DNA of 64,000 bases from CAYNQK01 sp964470375 (GCA_964470375.1 CAYYCP010000004.1:1-64000); one strand, 5' to 3'; positions 33,459-41,579 are shown, counted from the first letter of the stretch. The notes: generated by a model not told the origin, from the letters alone. Numbers and translations are program-made.

Positions 33459-34439
33459 TCACCAACGAAGCAGGGCGGCGCCGGAAGTGAGGCCGGCGCC
33501 GAAGCCCGTCATGGCGACGAGCTGCCCGCGCTTGAGGAGTCCGCGGCGCTCCATGTCGCAGAGGGCGATGGGGATAGTCGCGGACGAGGTATTGGCGTAG
33601 TCCTCTATGTCGATGAAGACCTTCGAATCGGGGATGTCCAAGCGCTTGGCGGCTGCCTGGATGATGCGCGCGTTGGCCTGGTGCGGGACGATCCAGTCAA
33701 GATCCTGGATACTTAGGCCGGCCTTGGCTGTGATGTCCTTGAGGATCTCGACGTTTTCGCCCACCGCGAAGTTGTAGACCCGGCGGCCGTCCATGCGGAT
33801 GGCCGGGGCCCTGGCCTGTGAATCGGCGGGATAGGGCAGACGGCAGCCGCCCGCGTCGGTGTAGAGGGCGTCTGAGTCCTCGCCGTAGGCGCGCAGAATG
33901 GTGGCCAGGATGCCGCAGCCATCACCGGCCCCCGTGCTGAGGACGGCCGCGCCGGCCCCGTCGCCGAAGAGGACACAGGTGTTGCGGTCGCTCCAATCAG
34001 TGAGGCGTGAGAGAGCCTCCGCCGCGATCAGCAGGGCATGGCCGCCGCCCATAGTCGGAAGCATAGCGTCGATGATGGAGAGCCCGTATATGAAACCTGA
34101 GCAGGCCGCGGTCAGGTCGAAGGCCGGCGCCCCCGAGCAGCCAAGCTTGCCTTGGATGACGCAGGCCGTGGAGGGGAAGCCCAGGTAGTCGGGGCTGGAT
34201 GTGGCCACCAGGATCATCTTTATATCGCCGGGTTGTAAGCCGGACTTCTCCAAGGCGGCCTGTGCGGCACGCACACCCATATCTGAAACCGCGTCGGCCG
34301 GATCGATGATGTGCCGGAAGCCTATTCCCGTGTGGGAGCGGATCCACTCATCGGAGGTGTCGACTGTCTTGGCGAGGTCATCATTGGATACCCTGTTAAG
34401 GGGAACCCAGGATGAAATCGCCTTGATGCATATTGGCAT
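33459..34439 (-). CDS. fabH: 3-oxoacyl-ACP synthase III
   Basis: A 326-aa initiating ketosynthase that condenses acetyl-CoA with malonyl-ACP. Two adjacent ATGs (34442, 34439); the second has better spacing to AGGAGG. Active-site Cys in LTAACSGFIYG, His in VPHQANARI and Asn in NTSSATIPIAL. First gene of the nine-gene operon; no fabD or fabG is present here, so those functions are encoded elsewhere. Confidence 0.95.
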   Translation of the reverse strand: MPICIKAISSWVPLNRVSNDDLAKTVDTSDEWIRSHTGIGFRHIIDPADAVSDMGVRAAQAALEKSGLQPGDIKMILVATSSPDYLGFPSTACVIQGKLGCSGAPAFDLTAACSGFIYGLSIIDAMLPTMGGGHALLIAAEALSRLTDWSDRNTCVLFGDGAGAAVLSTGAGDGCGILATILRAYGEDSDALYTDAGGCRLPYPADSQARAPAIRMDGRRVYNFAVGENVEILKDITAKAGLSIQDLDWIVPHQANARIIQAAAKRLDIPDSKVFIDIEDYANTSSATIPIALCDMERRGLLKRGQLVAMTGFGAGLTSGAALLRW

Positions 34440-34450
34440 CATTCCTCCTA

Positions 34451-34477
34451 GATGACATAGGATGAAATTCTGTCATC
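34451..34477. promoter_or_regulatory. Candidate operator in the fabH leader
   Basis: GATGACA (34451-34457) and TGTCATC (34471-34477) form a 7-bp inverted repeat with a 13-nt spacer. It begins within a few nt after the predicted start of the fab/acc transcript. The TetR-family gene next door is an obvious candidate binder. Confidence 0.5.
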
Positions 34478-34486
34478 GTCGAAATC

Positions 34487-34515
34487 AATTTAGACAAATA
34501 GTGTGAATCTGTCAA
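34487..34515 (-). promoter_or_regulatory. Promoter of the fatty-acid synthesis operon
   Basis: On the minus strand TTGACA (34515-34510), 17-nt spacer, TAAATT (34492-34487). Start near 34480 and a ~40-nt leader that includes the inverted repeat and AGGAGG. Confidence 0.8.
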
Positions 34516-34629
34516 TATAGGCTTTGGGGGATACTATGGAGCAAAGATTGATAAATAATTATATTGTATTAAGATAGAAGATAGAAAAAGAAATAATTAG
34601 ACAAAATCTTCTATATATAAGCTAAGTGC
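34516..34629. other. AT-rich intergenic stretch with an inverted repeat
   Basis: About 110 nt of strikingly AT-rich DNA in an otherwise GC-rich region. ATAGAAGAT (34574-34582) and ATCTTCTAT (34606-34614) form a 9-bp inverted repeat just after the tetR stop, and could act as a weak terminator for that gene. No coding sequence is apparent. Confidence 0.6.
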
Positions 34630-35223
34630 TTAGGGCTTGAGGAGGGAAGCGAGGGCCTCCATCGCCTGTATGTTGTCCGAGACATCGGCCTTCTCCATAA
34701 TCACGAGCTGGACCACGGTGCTTTCGATCAAAGAATAGATGGCTTCTGTGACGGCGTGGGCGTTGGTATGCCTGATCTGGCCGCACTTCATCCCGTCCAT
34801 AATCAGACGGGAAAGTAGGACGCGCAGGCGTATGACCCGCCGGCGGATGAGGTCTTCAGCCCGGCCTTTGTCGCGTCTCTGCTCCAGGAGGTAGTCAAGA
34901 ATGATGGAAAAGAGACGCCTTTCCTCCAGGCACTTCTCCAGGACGATGCGCCCGATGCGGCCGATCTTATCGGGAGCGGAAATATCGGCATCGGCGATGA
35001 TGGGCTCGAAAGAACGCTCCAGGGCCTCGGTGACTTGCTTGATGGTGAAGCGGAATATCTCGCGCTTGTTCTTGAAGTAAGTGTACAGGATGGTGCGGGC
35101 TATGCCGCAGCGGTCGGCGATCTTCTGGTAACTGGCGCCCGAATAGCCCTCCTCCAGGAAGACGTCCAGGGCCTTATCCAGGATCTCGTGTTTGCGCTTG
35201 GCGTGCTCTACGACGATGGACAT
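34630..35223 (-). CDS. TetR-family transcriptional regulator
   Basis: A 197-aa regulator. The N-terminal helix-turn-helix reads KRKHEILDKALDVFLEEG then IADRCGIARTILYTYFKNK, typical of TetR. The C-terminal ~140 residues are an all-helical ligand domain. It is convergent-adjacent to the fab/acc promoter, where a 7-13-7 inverted repeat could be its operator; regulation of fatty-acid synthesis is therefore plausible. The gene is 7 nt downstream of the GGDEF-like membrane protein and presumably shares its promoter. Confidence 0.9.
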   Translation of the reverse strand: MSIVVEHAKRKHEILDKALDVFLEEGYSGASYQKIADRCGIARTILYTYFKNKREIFRFTIKQVTEALERSFEPIIADADISAPDKIGRIGRIVLEKCLEERRLFSIILDYLLEQRRDKGRAEDLIRRRVIRLRVLLSRLIMDGMKCGQIRHTNAHAVTEAIYSLIESTVVQLVIMEKADVSDNIQAMEALASLLKP

Positions 35224-35230
35224 GGCTGCC

Positions 35231-36679
35231 TCAGAACTTTCCCGCGATGAAATCGCGGTAACGGTCGGGATTGGCCCGGAATCCGACGATGCGCGAGTCG
35301 CCTTCGGTGCGGGCCTTGTCCAAGGCGCGTGCGGACTCGTCCAGGAGGCGCTCGGCCTTTACCAGGCGCCCGCTCCGGCTGGAGACGCCCATGTAGAGGG
35401 GCAGGAGCTCCGGGCCGGGTTTTGGTATGGCGCCGGTCAGATCAAGGGTGAGCTTTTTGAGGAAGTCCTCGGCCATGCGCAGGGCCCGGTTCAGGTCTAT
35501 GCCCGGGAGAATCATGGCGAAGCCGTCCTGCCCGCGCTCGAAGGCCAGGTCACGGAAAGTGAAGAAGGATGGTATGGCGCGTGCAAGAGCCGCGTAGGCG
35601 TCCGAGGCCTGGTCGGCTCCATCGAGGTGGAAAAGGATGAGGGAGCAGTCCTGCTCCAGGGATGCTGAGCGGGAGAGCTCGGCCTCGAGGCGATCGGGGA
35701 GATAGGCTTCCCACCCCAGTCCGCTTCGCTCCGTGTAGAGCCCACGCGGCGCGTCGGCCGCAGGGGCGTCCGCAGGGCTTGACCCGCCGCTTGGGGAGAC
35801 GTCTTCGGGGGAGGCGGCGTTATCCAAATCCCCACTACCGAGCGCCTCAGCCTGGCGGACATCGTCTTGGGCATCAAGCAAAGGCCGCTCGGCAGCGCTC
35901 GGGGTTTCATCGGCCTCGGGGGGGAGGGGATCCAGCTGGCCTAAAGTGAGGCCGCCTGGGATACCATCGGACGGCTCATCGTCGATAACGATGTCGGGGA
36001 TGGTGAATTCATCGTCCTTGAAGGCGGCCCGCATGGACGGAGGGGCATAGGGAATATCAGCCGGAGAAGGGGAGGCCGCGGCGGCCGCGAAAGCGGGGGG
36101 CGCGTAGCCGGGCGCATCATCGGCTTCATCTTCGGAACGGACATAGAGGCTTATCAATGAAGCGATCAGCACGGCGAGGAGGACAAGGAGGCCGATGAGG
36201 CTGTCCCTCAGGGGCAGGCTGATGTCACTGTTGCGCAGAATCACATAGGCGGCCTCCAGGTTACGTTGGCTCCCATCGGCAAGGCTGAGGCTGGCCCGCT
36301 TGACGAGAATGGAGAGGCGGTTGGAGGCGTCGAAACTATCCGCCCTGATGCCCGTCGGCCCGATCCGCGTCATAAGGTAGGGGGAATCGGTGGGAAGAAC
36401 CCATTCGGATCCTCCATCCTTATTGCGTAGGATCACTCCCAGGAGGCTCGGGCTTCGCTCGATACGCTGGCGCATCTGCTCGCGAAAGACCTTGGAAGCC
36501 GGGCCGCCGCCCATGCCCAGGGAGGAGGCTGCCAGGCGGCTCAGCGACGCGAAATCCTCTGCGCTGCGCTCCATGGCCTCGGATCGGCTGCGGTGCACAC
36601 GATAGGCGGCCAACAGGGCGAGGGCGGCCATGACGAGGAGCGACGAGGCCAGGACGATCCAATCGTTGCGCCGCTTCAT
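35231..36679 (-). CDS. Membrane protein with degenerate GGDEF-like domain
   Basis: A 482-aa protein. Helix at ~8-27 (VLASSLLVMAALALLAAYRV), an extracytoplasmic sensor-like region (~30-155), a second helix (~157-177, LIGLLVLLAVLIASLISLYV), a low-complexity Pro/Ala/Asp linker (~180-315) and a C-terminal domain with GGDEF-family topology. SLILFHLDGADQASDAYAAL and RGQDGFAMILPGIDLNRAL occupy the metal and GGDEF strands, with GQDGF at the signature, so it is unlikely to make c-di-GMP. Promoter TTCACA-N16-TATAAT ends 8 nt before the ATG with no Shine-Dalgarno: predicted leaderless. Cotranscribed with tetR. Confidence 0.8.
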   Translation of the reverse strand: MKRRNDWIVLASSLLVMAALALLAAYRVHRSRSEAMERSAEDFASLSRLAASSLGMGGGPASKVFREQMRQRIERSPSLLGVILRNKDGGSEWVLPTDSPYLMTRIGPTGIRADSFDASNRLSILVKRASLSLADGSQRNLEAAYVILRNSDISLPLRDSLIGLLVLLAVLIASLISLYVRSEDEADDAPGYAPPAFAAAAASPSPADIPYAPPSMRAAFKDDEFTIPDIVIDDEPSDGIPGGLTLGQLDPLPPEADETPSAAERPLLDAQDDVRQAEALGSGDLDNAASPEDVSPSGGSSPADAPAADAPRGLYTERSGLGWEAYLPDRLEAELSRSASLEQDCSLILFHLDGADQASDAYAALARAIPSFFTFRDLAFERGQDGFAMILPGIDLNRALRMAEDFLKKLTLDLTGAIPKPGPELLPLYMGVSSRSGRLVKAERLLDESARALDKARTEGDSRIVGFRANPDRYRDFIAGKF

Positions 36680-36687
36680 GCGAAGGG

Positions 36688-36715
36688 ATTATATACCGTT
36701 TTTTATTTTTGTGAA
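36688..36715 (-). promoter_or_regulatory. Promoter of the GGDEF-like/tetR operon, predicted leaderless
   Basis: On the minus strand TTCACA (36715-36710), 16-nt spacer, consensus TATAAT (36693-36688), then 8 nt to the ATG. Confidence 0.8.
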
Positions 36716-36735
36716 GGGAAAAGCCCCGACCGCGC

Positions 36736-36764
36736 TTGGAAAAGCGCGAAGTCTCCAGTACTAT
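36736..36764 (+). promoter_or_regulatory. Possible promoter of the DUF1707/LiaF-like gene
   Basis: TTGGAA (36736-36741), 17-nt spacer, TACTAT (36759-36764). The leader to ATG 36785 contains AGAGGAGG. Confidence 0.5.
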
Positions 36765-36784
36765 AACGGAAAGAGGAGGCGCCC

Positions 36785-37414
36785 ATGCCGCACCGTGAGG
36801 GCTATAGGGAGCTGTCCATGGACGGGCTGAGGGATGCCGTCATGGACGAGCTCGCCGTCCAGTACTCCCGTTCCAACCTCAGCATGGAGGAATACGATCA
36901 ACGCTGCGGCCGAGCGGCCCAGGCCACGGCCCGCGCGGAGCTGATGGCCCTGGTGGAGGACCTGCCGGTCCTAGCCCTCCCGCGCGATCCGGAATCGGCT
37001 TGGCTTCCAGCCGCCCGCGCTACGGGAACCGGTGGGGCGGGCCTGCCATACAAGCTCAACGCAGGCAGCGTGCCTCCGGCCGAGACGGTTTTCAACGTCT
37101 TCTCGGGTACGGATCGCAAGGGCGCCTTCCGCGTAGCCAGGGCCATGCACGTGATCAACGTCTTCGGGGGCTGTGACATCGACCTGAGTCAGGCCCTCCT
37201 CCCGCCCGAAGGCTGCCAACTCAACCTCGTCTGCGTCTTCGGCGGCTGCGACATCAAAGTTCCGCCCGGGGTCAACGTGGATGTGCGCGGGATAGGCGTC
37301 TTCGGGGGCTTCGGGAAACGCGTCCAAGAGGTCGACGATCCCTCTGCGCCCACTATACGCATCTCCGGGGTGGCGGTCTTCGGCGGCTGCGACGTGAAGA
37401 CAAAGGGAGCTTGA
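36785..37414 (+). CDS. DUF1707 and LiaF-like domain protein
   Basis: A 209-aa protein. Residues ~10-60 match DUF1707: SMDGLRDAVMDELAVQYSRS, NLSMEEYDQRCGRAAQAT and ELMALVEDLP. The C-terminal ~110 residues are a LiaF-like (cell-wall-active antibiotic response) beta-helix with three VFGGCDI/VFGGCDV turns and VFGGFGKRV. No membrane helix is seen, unlike Firmicutes LiaF, so it may be soluble. It ends at a strong terminator. An envelope-stress role is inferred from family only. Confidence 0.82.
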   Translation: MPHREGYRELSMDGLRDAVMDELAVQYSRSNLSMEEYDQRCGRAAQATARAELMALVEDLPVLALPRDPESAWLPAARATGTGGAGLPYKLNAGSVPPAETVFNVFSGTDRKGAFRVARAMHVINVFGGCDIDLSQALLPPEGCQLNLVCVFGGCDIKVPPGVNVDVRGIGVFGGFGKRVQEVDDPSAPTIRISGVAVFGGCDVKTKGA

Positions 37415-37424
37415 GGCGCAGGGA

Positions 37425-37447
37425 CCGGAGGCTGAGCGAGCCTCCGG
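37425..37447. terminator. Hairpin between convergent genes
   Basis: CCGGAGGCT (37425-37433) pairs perfectly with AGCCTCCGG (37439-37447), loop GAGCG. It lies 11 nt after the LiaF-like stop and 17 nt past the DUF2147 stop. Confidence 0.65.
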
Positions 37448-37463
37448 CCACGCCGCGCCAGCG

Positions 37464-37970
37464 CTATTTCTTCTTTGGCTCCACGGGCACGAAGGTCTTG
37501 GGATCGGGAGGCTGGAAACCAGCCGGAAAGTCCGAGGCCGTGGCGCGCACCCACTTCTGGTTGCGTCCTATGCCCAGGAATTTTATCTGGCCCCTGACGA
37601 TCAGAGCATCGCCCTCCTTCCATACCTTGCAGACGTATTCGTTGCCCTCCTTGGGGTGGAAGATGGAACCCGACCACTGCTTGCCCTTATCCTCCAGGGC
37701 CCATACCAGGTCGAAGCCGCAGTAGGGCGGTTCGCCCTTGTATTTCTCCGTGCGCGTCGATTGCTTGTAGATGGTGTCCTTGACCTTGCCGTCCTCGAAG
37801 GTTATGAGGATGCGTCCGTACAGCTTGCCTTGGTACATGTAGAGGCTGGTGATGGTCTCCGGCTCTCCGGTCTTGTCGTCTATGGATTTCCAGACGCCGG
37901 TGACGTCGTCGGCGGCGAAGGCCGCGGCGGCCAGGGCCATCAGAGCGGCCGCGATCAGGATTTTGCGCAT
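37464..37970 (-). CDS. Exported DUF2147 protein
   Basis: A 168-aa protein starting at ATG 37970 behind AAAGGAG; a longer in-frame region upstream crosses the promoter and is rejected. Signal peptide MRKILIAAALMALAAAAFA. The mature domain opens DDVTGVWKSIDDKTG and contains ITSLYMYQGKLYGRI and CGFDLVWALEDKGKQWSGS, typical of DUF2147, a lipocalin-like periplasmic domain of unknown function. Single gene, divergent from the redox operon. Confidence 0.85.
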   Translation of the reverse strand: MRKILIAAALMALAAAAFAADDVTGVWKSIDDKTGEPETITSLYMYQGKLYGRILITFEDGKVKDTIYKQSTRTEKYKGEPPYCGFDLVWALEDKGKQWSGSIFHPKEGNEYVCKVWKEGDALIVRGQIKFLGIGRNQKWVRATASDFPAGFQPPDPKTFVPVEPKKK

Positions 37971-37993
37971 GCTCGGGCTCCTTTCGAAGCCTA

Positions 37994-38022
37994 AGTATAG
38001 GGGACCGCCGCCGGCTTGGCAA
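37994..38022 (-). promoter_or_regulatory. Promoter of the DUF2147 gene
   Basis: On the minus strand TTGCCA (38022-38017), 17-nt spacer, TATACT (37999-37994). The leader of ~17 nt includes AAAGGAG. Confidence 0.75.
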
Positions 38023-38055
38023 CGGAAAACGCGGTTCGGCCGGTACCTGGACGGC

Positions 38056-38084
38056 TTGTGGCCGACTAGGTATGGTGCTATCTT
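38056..38084 (+). promoter_or_regulatory. Promoter of the 12-gene redox operon, predicted leaderless
   Basis: TTGTGG (38056-38061), 17-nt spacer, TATCTT (38079-38084), then 7 nt to ATG 38092. No ribosome-binding sequence in between. Confidence 0.65.
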
Positions 38085-38091
38085 CAGGCTT

Positions 38092-39336
38092 ATGCGGAAA
38101 GAAAAAAGCATGCGCCTTTGTATATTCGTCGCCGCAGCCATCCTGGCGGCCGCGTACAGCCTGGCCGCCGATGAGGCGGTTTTTAAGGAAGGCCAGCCTT
38201 CATGGACTTCCTGGCGCGGGCCAGGTGGGACAGGCATCAGTGCCGAAAAAGACTGGGTACCCCCGGCTTCCCTGGCCAGGGCCAAGCCTGTCTGGGTCTA
38301 CAAGGCCGGAGCAGGCTACTCCGCGGCCTGTGTATACGGAGGGTACGTCTTTACGGTCGGCAAGTACTCCGACGAGGAGGAGACCCTGGTCTGCCTGGAG
38401 GCCTCTACGGGCAAGAAGGTCTGGACCTATACATACCCCAGTCGCGGCGTGGATTACGCGGGCAGCCGCTCCACGCCGGTCTACGATTCCGGCAGAATCT
38501 ACGTCCTGAGCGTCGCGGGAACGGCCCACTGCGTGGACGCCCGCACGGGCAAGGGCGTCTGGAAATACGACTTCGCCGCCCAAGCGGGGGCCAACGCGCC
38601 CTCCTGGGGCTTTTCATCGTCCTGCCTGATCGAGGGCGACCTGGCTGTCTTCAACGTCTGCCAATACGGGGCGGCATTAGACAAGGTCAGCGGGCGCCTG
38701 GCCTGGAAGAGCCCCCCGGACGATGCAGGCTATGCCAGCCCGGTCGCCTTCACATGGAAGGGCAAGCGCTGTCTGGCCGTTTTCGGCTCCAAGGAGCTGT
38801 ATGCAGTCGAGGCCTCCACCGGCAAGAAGATCGCTTCGGTGTCATGGATCACGGATTACAATGTCAATGCCCTCGACCCCCTCGTCATCGGAGACGCCAT
38901 CTTCGTCTCATCGGCCTATAACCGCGGGGCGGCCCTCTTCCGCCTGACTGACAAGGGCTTCAGCAAGGTCTGGGAGAACAAGAACCTCCTGGCGCATTTC
39001 TCATCGGCCATTCACCGCGACGGTTATATTTACGGCTCCTCAGGCTCACCGGGCTCAGGTTCATGGGTCTGCCTCTCCGTGAAGGACGGCTCCCTGGCCT
39101 GGAAATCCAGGTCCCAGGGAGTGGATAGCCTGATCATGGTGGGCGATTACCTCATCTCCGTCTGCGAGACCGGGAAGCTCAGCGTCCTGGCCGCCGATAC
39201 TTCCGCCTTCAAGGAGCTGATCGGCGTCAAGGACATAGCGACCCGTCTTGTATGGACAGGGCCGGTATTCGCAGGCGGGAAGATCTACATACGCTCGGAT
39301 AACGGGGACCTGGCCTGCATCGATGCCTCGAAGTGA
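38092..39336 (+). CDS. Exported PQQ-like beta-propeller protein 1
   Basis: A 414-aa protein, first of the redox operon. Start ATG 38092 follows the promoter by 7 nt; ATG 38110 is an alternative. Signal peptide MRLCIFVAAAILAAAYSLAA. The mature chain opens with WTSWRGPGGTGIS, a common entry strand of PQQ-like propellers, and has repeated blades: CLEASTGKKVWTYTYP, CVDARTGKGVWKYDF, VSGRLAWKS and AVEASTGKKIASV. No CXXCH haem motif and no recognisable dehydrogenase residues, so it is a propeller of the PQQ_2/PQQ_3 families rather than a proven PQQ enzyme. Overlaps the next gene by 4 nt. Confidence 0.88.
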   Translation: MRKEKSMRLCIFVAAAILAAAYSLAADEAVFKEGQPSWTSWRGPGGTGISAEKDWVPPASLARAKPVWVYKAGAGYSAACVYGGYVFTVGKYSDEEETLVCLEASTGKKVWTYTYPSRGVDYAGSRSTPVYDSGRIYVLSVAGTAHCVDARTGKGVWKYDFAAQAGANAPSWGFSSSCLIEGDLAVFNVCQYGAALDKVSGRLAWKSPPDDAGYASPVAFTWKGKRCLAVFGSKELYAVEASTGKKIASVSWITDYNVNALDPLVIGDAIFVSSAYNRGAALFRLTDKGFSKVWENKNLLAHFSSAIHRDGYIYGSSGSPGSGSWVCLSVKDGSLAWKSRSQGVDSLIMVGDYLISVCETGKLSVLAADTSAFKELIGVKDIATRLVWTGPVFAGGKIYIRSDNGDLACIDASK

Positions 39337-40766
39337 GGGAGAGTCGGTCCTTGGCCCTCGGGGGCCTGGTTGCCGCAGGGGGGCTGGCCGCCGTCCTGGG
39401 CGCCAAGGCCCTCATGCTCCCCCTCCCCACCATCAGCTCGCGGGAGCCGGGGGCGGATGGGGCTCCAGCCGAGCGTTCGCGCAAGGGTGCAGGGATAACA
39501 TCCCCGAGAGCTATACAGACTTCTTTCATTGCATTTTCTCCTTCCGATGCTCAGCCCCTACCCGGGGAATGGACCGGCTTCCGCGGGACGAATCGAGACG
39601 GCATCGCATCCGAAACTCCGACCCTCAGCGACCTGAGCGAGGGGAACGCACCTGTTTTATGGAAGGTGTCGCTGGGGGAGGGGCACGCCGGCCCGGCTGT
39701 CTGGGAGGGGAGGGTCTACGTTCTGGATTACCTGGAGCTAGAGAAAGCCGATGCCCTGCGCTGCTTCTCCCTCTCCGACGGTCGCGAGCTCTGGAGGCGC
39801 TCTTACCCCAATGACCTCAAGCGCAATCATGGTTTTTCGAGAACAGTGCCTGCGATCTCCGCCGGCCGAGTCCTGAGCCTAGGGCCGGCGGGCCAGGCTA
39901 TGTGCGTGGACGGCCGCAGCGGGGAGCTGATTTGGTTCCGCGATGTGGTGGCGGAATATGAGGGCGCTCCGCCTCTCTGGTACTCAGGTCAGTGTCCCCT
40001 GGTGGACGGTGACACTGCCGTGATCGCAACGGCCGGACGGGCCCTCTTGGTCGGCATCGACATGGCTACGGGTAAGACCCTCTGGGAGAGCCCCAATCCG
40101 GATGGCTGGGCGATGTCGCACTCCTCGGTGATGCGATACGACTTGTCCGGGACGCCGGCTTACCTCTACGCAGCACTGGGCGGCCTGGCTTGCGTCTCGG
40201 CCGAGCCGGAGAGGGCCGGAGAGCTCCTTTTCAGTAACCATGAATGGCAAGTCCAGGTCATAGCCCCCTCGCCCATTCTCGCCGGCTCCGGGCGTCTCTT
40301 CCTCACAGCCGGCTACGGGGCAGGATCGGCCCTTTTTCGCATTGACCAATGGGGGGCCAGCCTGATCTGGGCCCGCGGCCCCTCCGAGGGCCTGGCTTGC
40401 GAACAACAAAGCCCCATATTCTATCGCGGCTGTCTCTACGGAGTCATGCCCAAGGACGCCGGGCAACTCAATGGTCAGCTTGTCTGCCAGACCGCCGACG
40501 GTCGGATTCTCTGGTCGAGCGGTAAGGAGTCGCGCTTCGGCATAGGCCCCTACCTCCTGGCTGACGGAAAAATCTATGTTCTGGACGATGAGGGGGACCT
40601 GTACGCCATCGAGGCCGGCGATAGGGCTTACCGCCCCCTAGGCATGGCTTCGATCATGGGGGGACAGGGCGTGGACGCCTGGGCCCCCATGGCCCTGGCC
40701 GGCACGCGTCTCCTCCTCAGGGATTCGCGGACGATGTTCTGCGTGGAGTTGGGAGAAGATGATTGA
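39333..40766 (+). CDS. Membrane-anchored PQQ-like beta-propeller protein 2
   Basis: A 477-aa protein starting at GTG 39333 overlapping the previous stop (GTGA). An N-terminal hydrophobic segment (ALGGLVAAGGLAAVLGAKAL) is an anchor or uncleaved signal. WTGFRGTNRDGIA opens the propeller as in protein 1; blades include CFSLSDGRELWRRSYP, CVDGRSGELIWFRDV, GIDMATGKTLWESPNP and VCQTADGRILWSSGK. It probably faces outward with the other propellers. A paralogue of protein 1, with no catalytic motif visible. Confidence 0.86.
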   Translation: MRESRSLALGGLVAAGGLAAVLGAKALMLPLPTISSREPGADGAPAERSRKGAGITSPRAIQTSFIAFSPSDAQPLPGEWTGFRGTNRDGIASETPTLSDLSEGNAPVLWKVSLGEGHAGPAVWEGRVYVLDYLELEKADALRCFSLSDGRELWRRSYPNDLKRNHGFSRTVPAISAGRVLSLGPAGQAMCVDGRSGELIWFRDVVAEYEGAPPLWYSGQCPLVDGDTAVIATAGRALLVGIDMATGKTLWESPNPDGWAMSHSSVMRYDLSGTPAYLYAALGGLACVSAEPERAGELLFSNHEWQVQVIAPSPILAGSGRLFLTAGYGAGSALFRIDQWGASLIWARGPSEGLACEQQSPIFYRGCLYGVMPKDAGQLNGQLVCQTADGRILWSSGKESRFGIGPYLLADGKIYVLDDEGDLYAIEAGDRAYRPLGMASIMGGQGVDAWAPMALAGTRLLLRDSRTMFCVELGEDD

Positions 40767-41001
40767 GTCACCTCCCTCGGGTGAGGGAATGGACAGGCGC
40801 GGATTCCTCAAGCTGGCCCTGCGCTGCCTGGCCCTGGCGGGCCTTGCCTACCTTGGGCTCAGGAGCCTGGGACAAGGCGGGGCGGCCAAGGCCCGCAGCG
40901 CTGACAGCTGCGAGGGCGATGGTCTCTGCCCGTGCTGCCCCGGCTTGCAGGGCTGCGCCCATCCCCAGGCCCTGGCCTATGCCAGGGGAAAGAAGCCTTG
41001 A
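40759..41001 (+). CDS. Cysteine-rich mini-protein with twin-arginine signal
   Basis: An 80-aa protein. ATG 40759 has GGGAG just upstream; ATG 40789 (MDRRGFLKLA) is an alternative with a closer GAGGG. RRGFLKLALRCLALAGLAYL is a twin-arginine-type signal with a hydrophobic core. The mature part is only ~45 residues and holds six cysteines in CEGDGLCPCCPGLQGC plus one in the signal region. It could bind a small Fe-S cluster or another metal and be exported folded, or be piggybacked with the ferredoxin in the next gene. I recognise no family. Overlaps both neighbours (8 nt and 1 nt). Confidence 0.72.
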   Translation: MIESPPSGEGMDRRGFLKLALRCLALAGLAYLGLRSLGQGGAAKARSADSCEGDGLCPCCPGLQGCAHPQALAYARGKKP

Positions 41002-41579
41002 TGGGCGGGAAGGGGACTATGACGAGGAGGGAGTTCCTCAAACGCGGGATGGGCTTTCTTTTGGGTGCCGGCGCGGCAGCCGCGGGAGGTGGGGCCGTCA
41101 TCCGCAGCCTGGTACGAGGGAACAGTACGGACACTGTGTGGCAGATCGATCCATACGTCTGCGTGCACTGCGGTAGCTGTGCCAATACCTGTGTGCTCAA
41201 GCCTTCGGCGGTGAAGGCCGTGCATGCCTTCGATGTCTGCGGATACTGCGACCTCTGCTCGGGCTATCTGCGCCAGGGGGCCAGGCGCCTGGATACGGGG
41301 GCGGAAAGCCAAATCTGCCCGACTGGGGCGATAAAGCGGACATATATTGAGGATCCCTATTTCGAGTACAGGGTGGATGAGGACCTATGCATCGGCTGCT
41401 CCAATTGCGCGCGCGCCTGTAGGGCTTTCGGCAACGGCTCCCTCTTCGTGCAGATACGCCACGACCGCTGTCTCTCCTGCAACGAGTGCGCTTGCGCCAG
41501 GGCATGCCCGGCTGGGGCCATCAAGCGCGTCCCCCGCTCCTCGCCCTACATTCTCAAGGGAGGCCGGGCCGATGCCTAG
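41001..41579 (+). CDS. NapG-like exported ferredoxin with four Fe-S motifs
   Basis: A 192-aa protein (or 186 aa from ATG 41019, which has GGAAGGGG upstream). Twin-arginine signal TRREFLKRGMGFLLGAG. Four cysteine sets follow: CVHCGSCANTC, CGYCDLCSGY, CIGCSNCARACRAFG and CLSCNECACARACPAG, with isolated CPTGA completing one. This is the layout of NapG/MauM-type ferredoxins, which are exported folded and pass electrons between a NapH-type membrane protein and a periplasmic enzyme. Here the NapH-like protein follows directly, but no NapA or other terminal enzyme is present. Start overlaps the mini-protein stop (TGATG). Confidence 0.88.
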   Translation: MGGKGTMTRREFLKRGMGFLLGAGAAAAGGGAVIRSLVRGNSTDTVWQIDPYVCVHCGSCANTCVLKPSAVKAVHAFDVCGYCDLCSGYLRQGARRLDTGAESQICPTGAIKRTYIEDPYFEYRVDEDLCIGCSNCARACRAFGNGSLFVQIRHDRCLSCNECACARACPAGAIKRVPRSSPYILKGGRADA

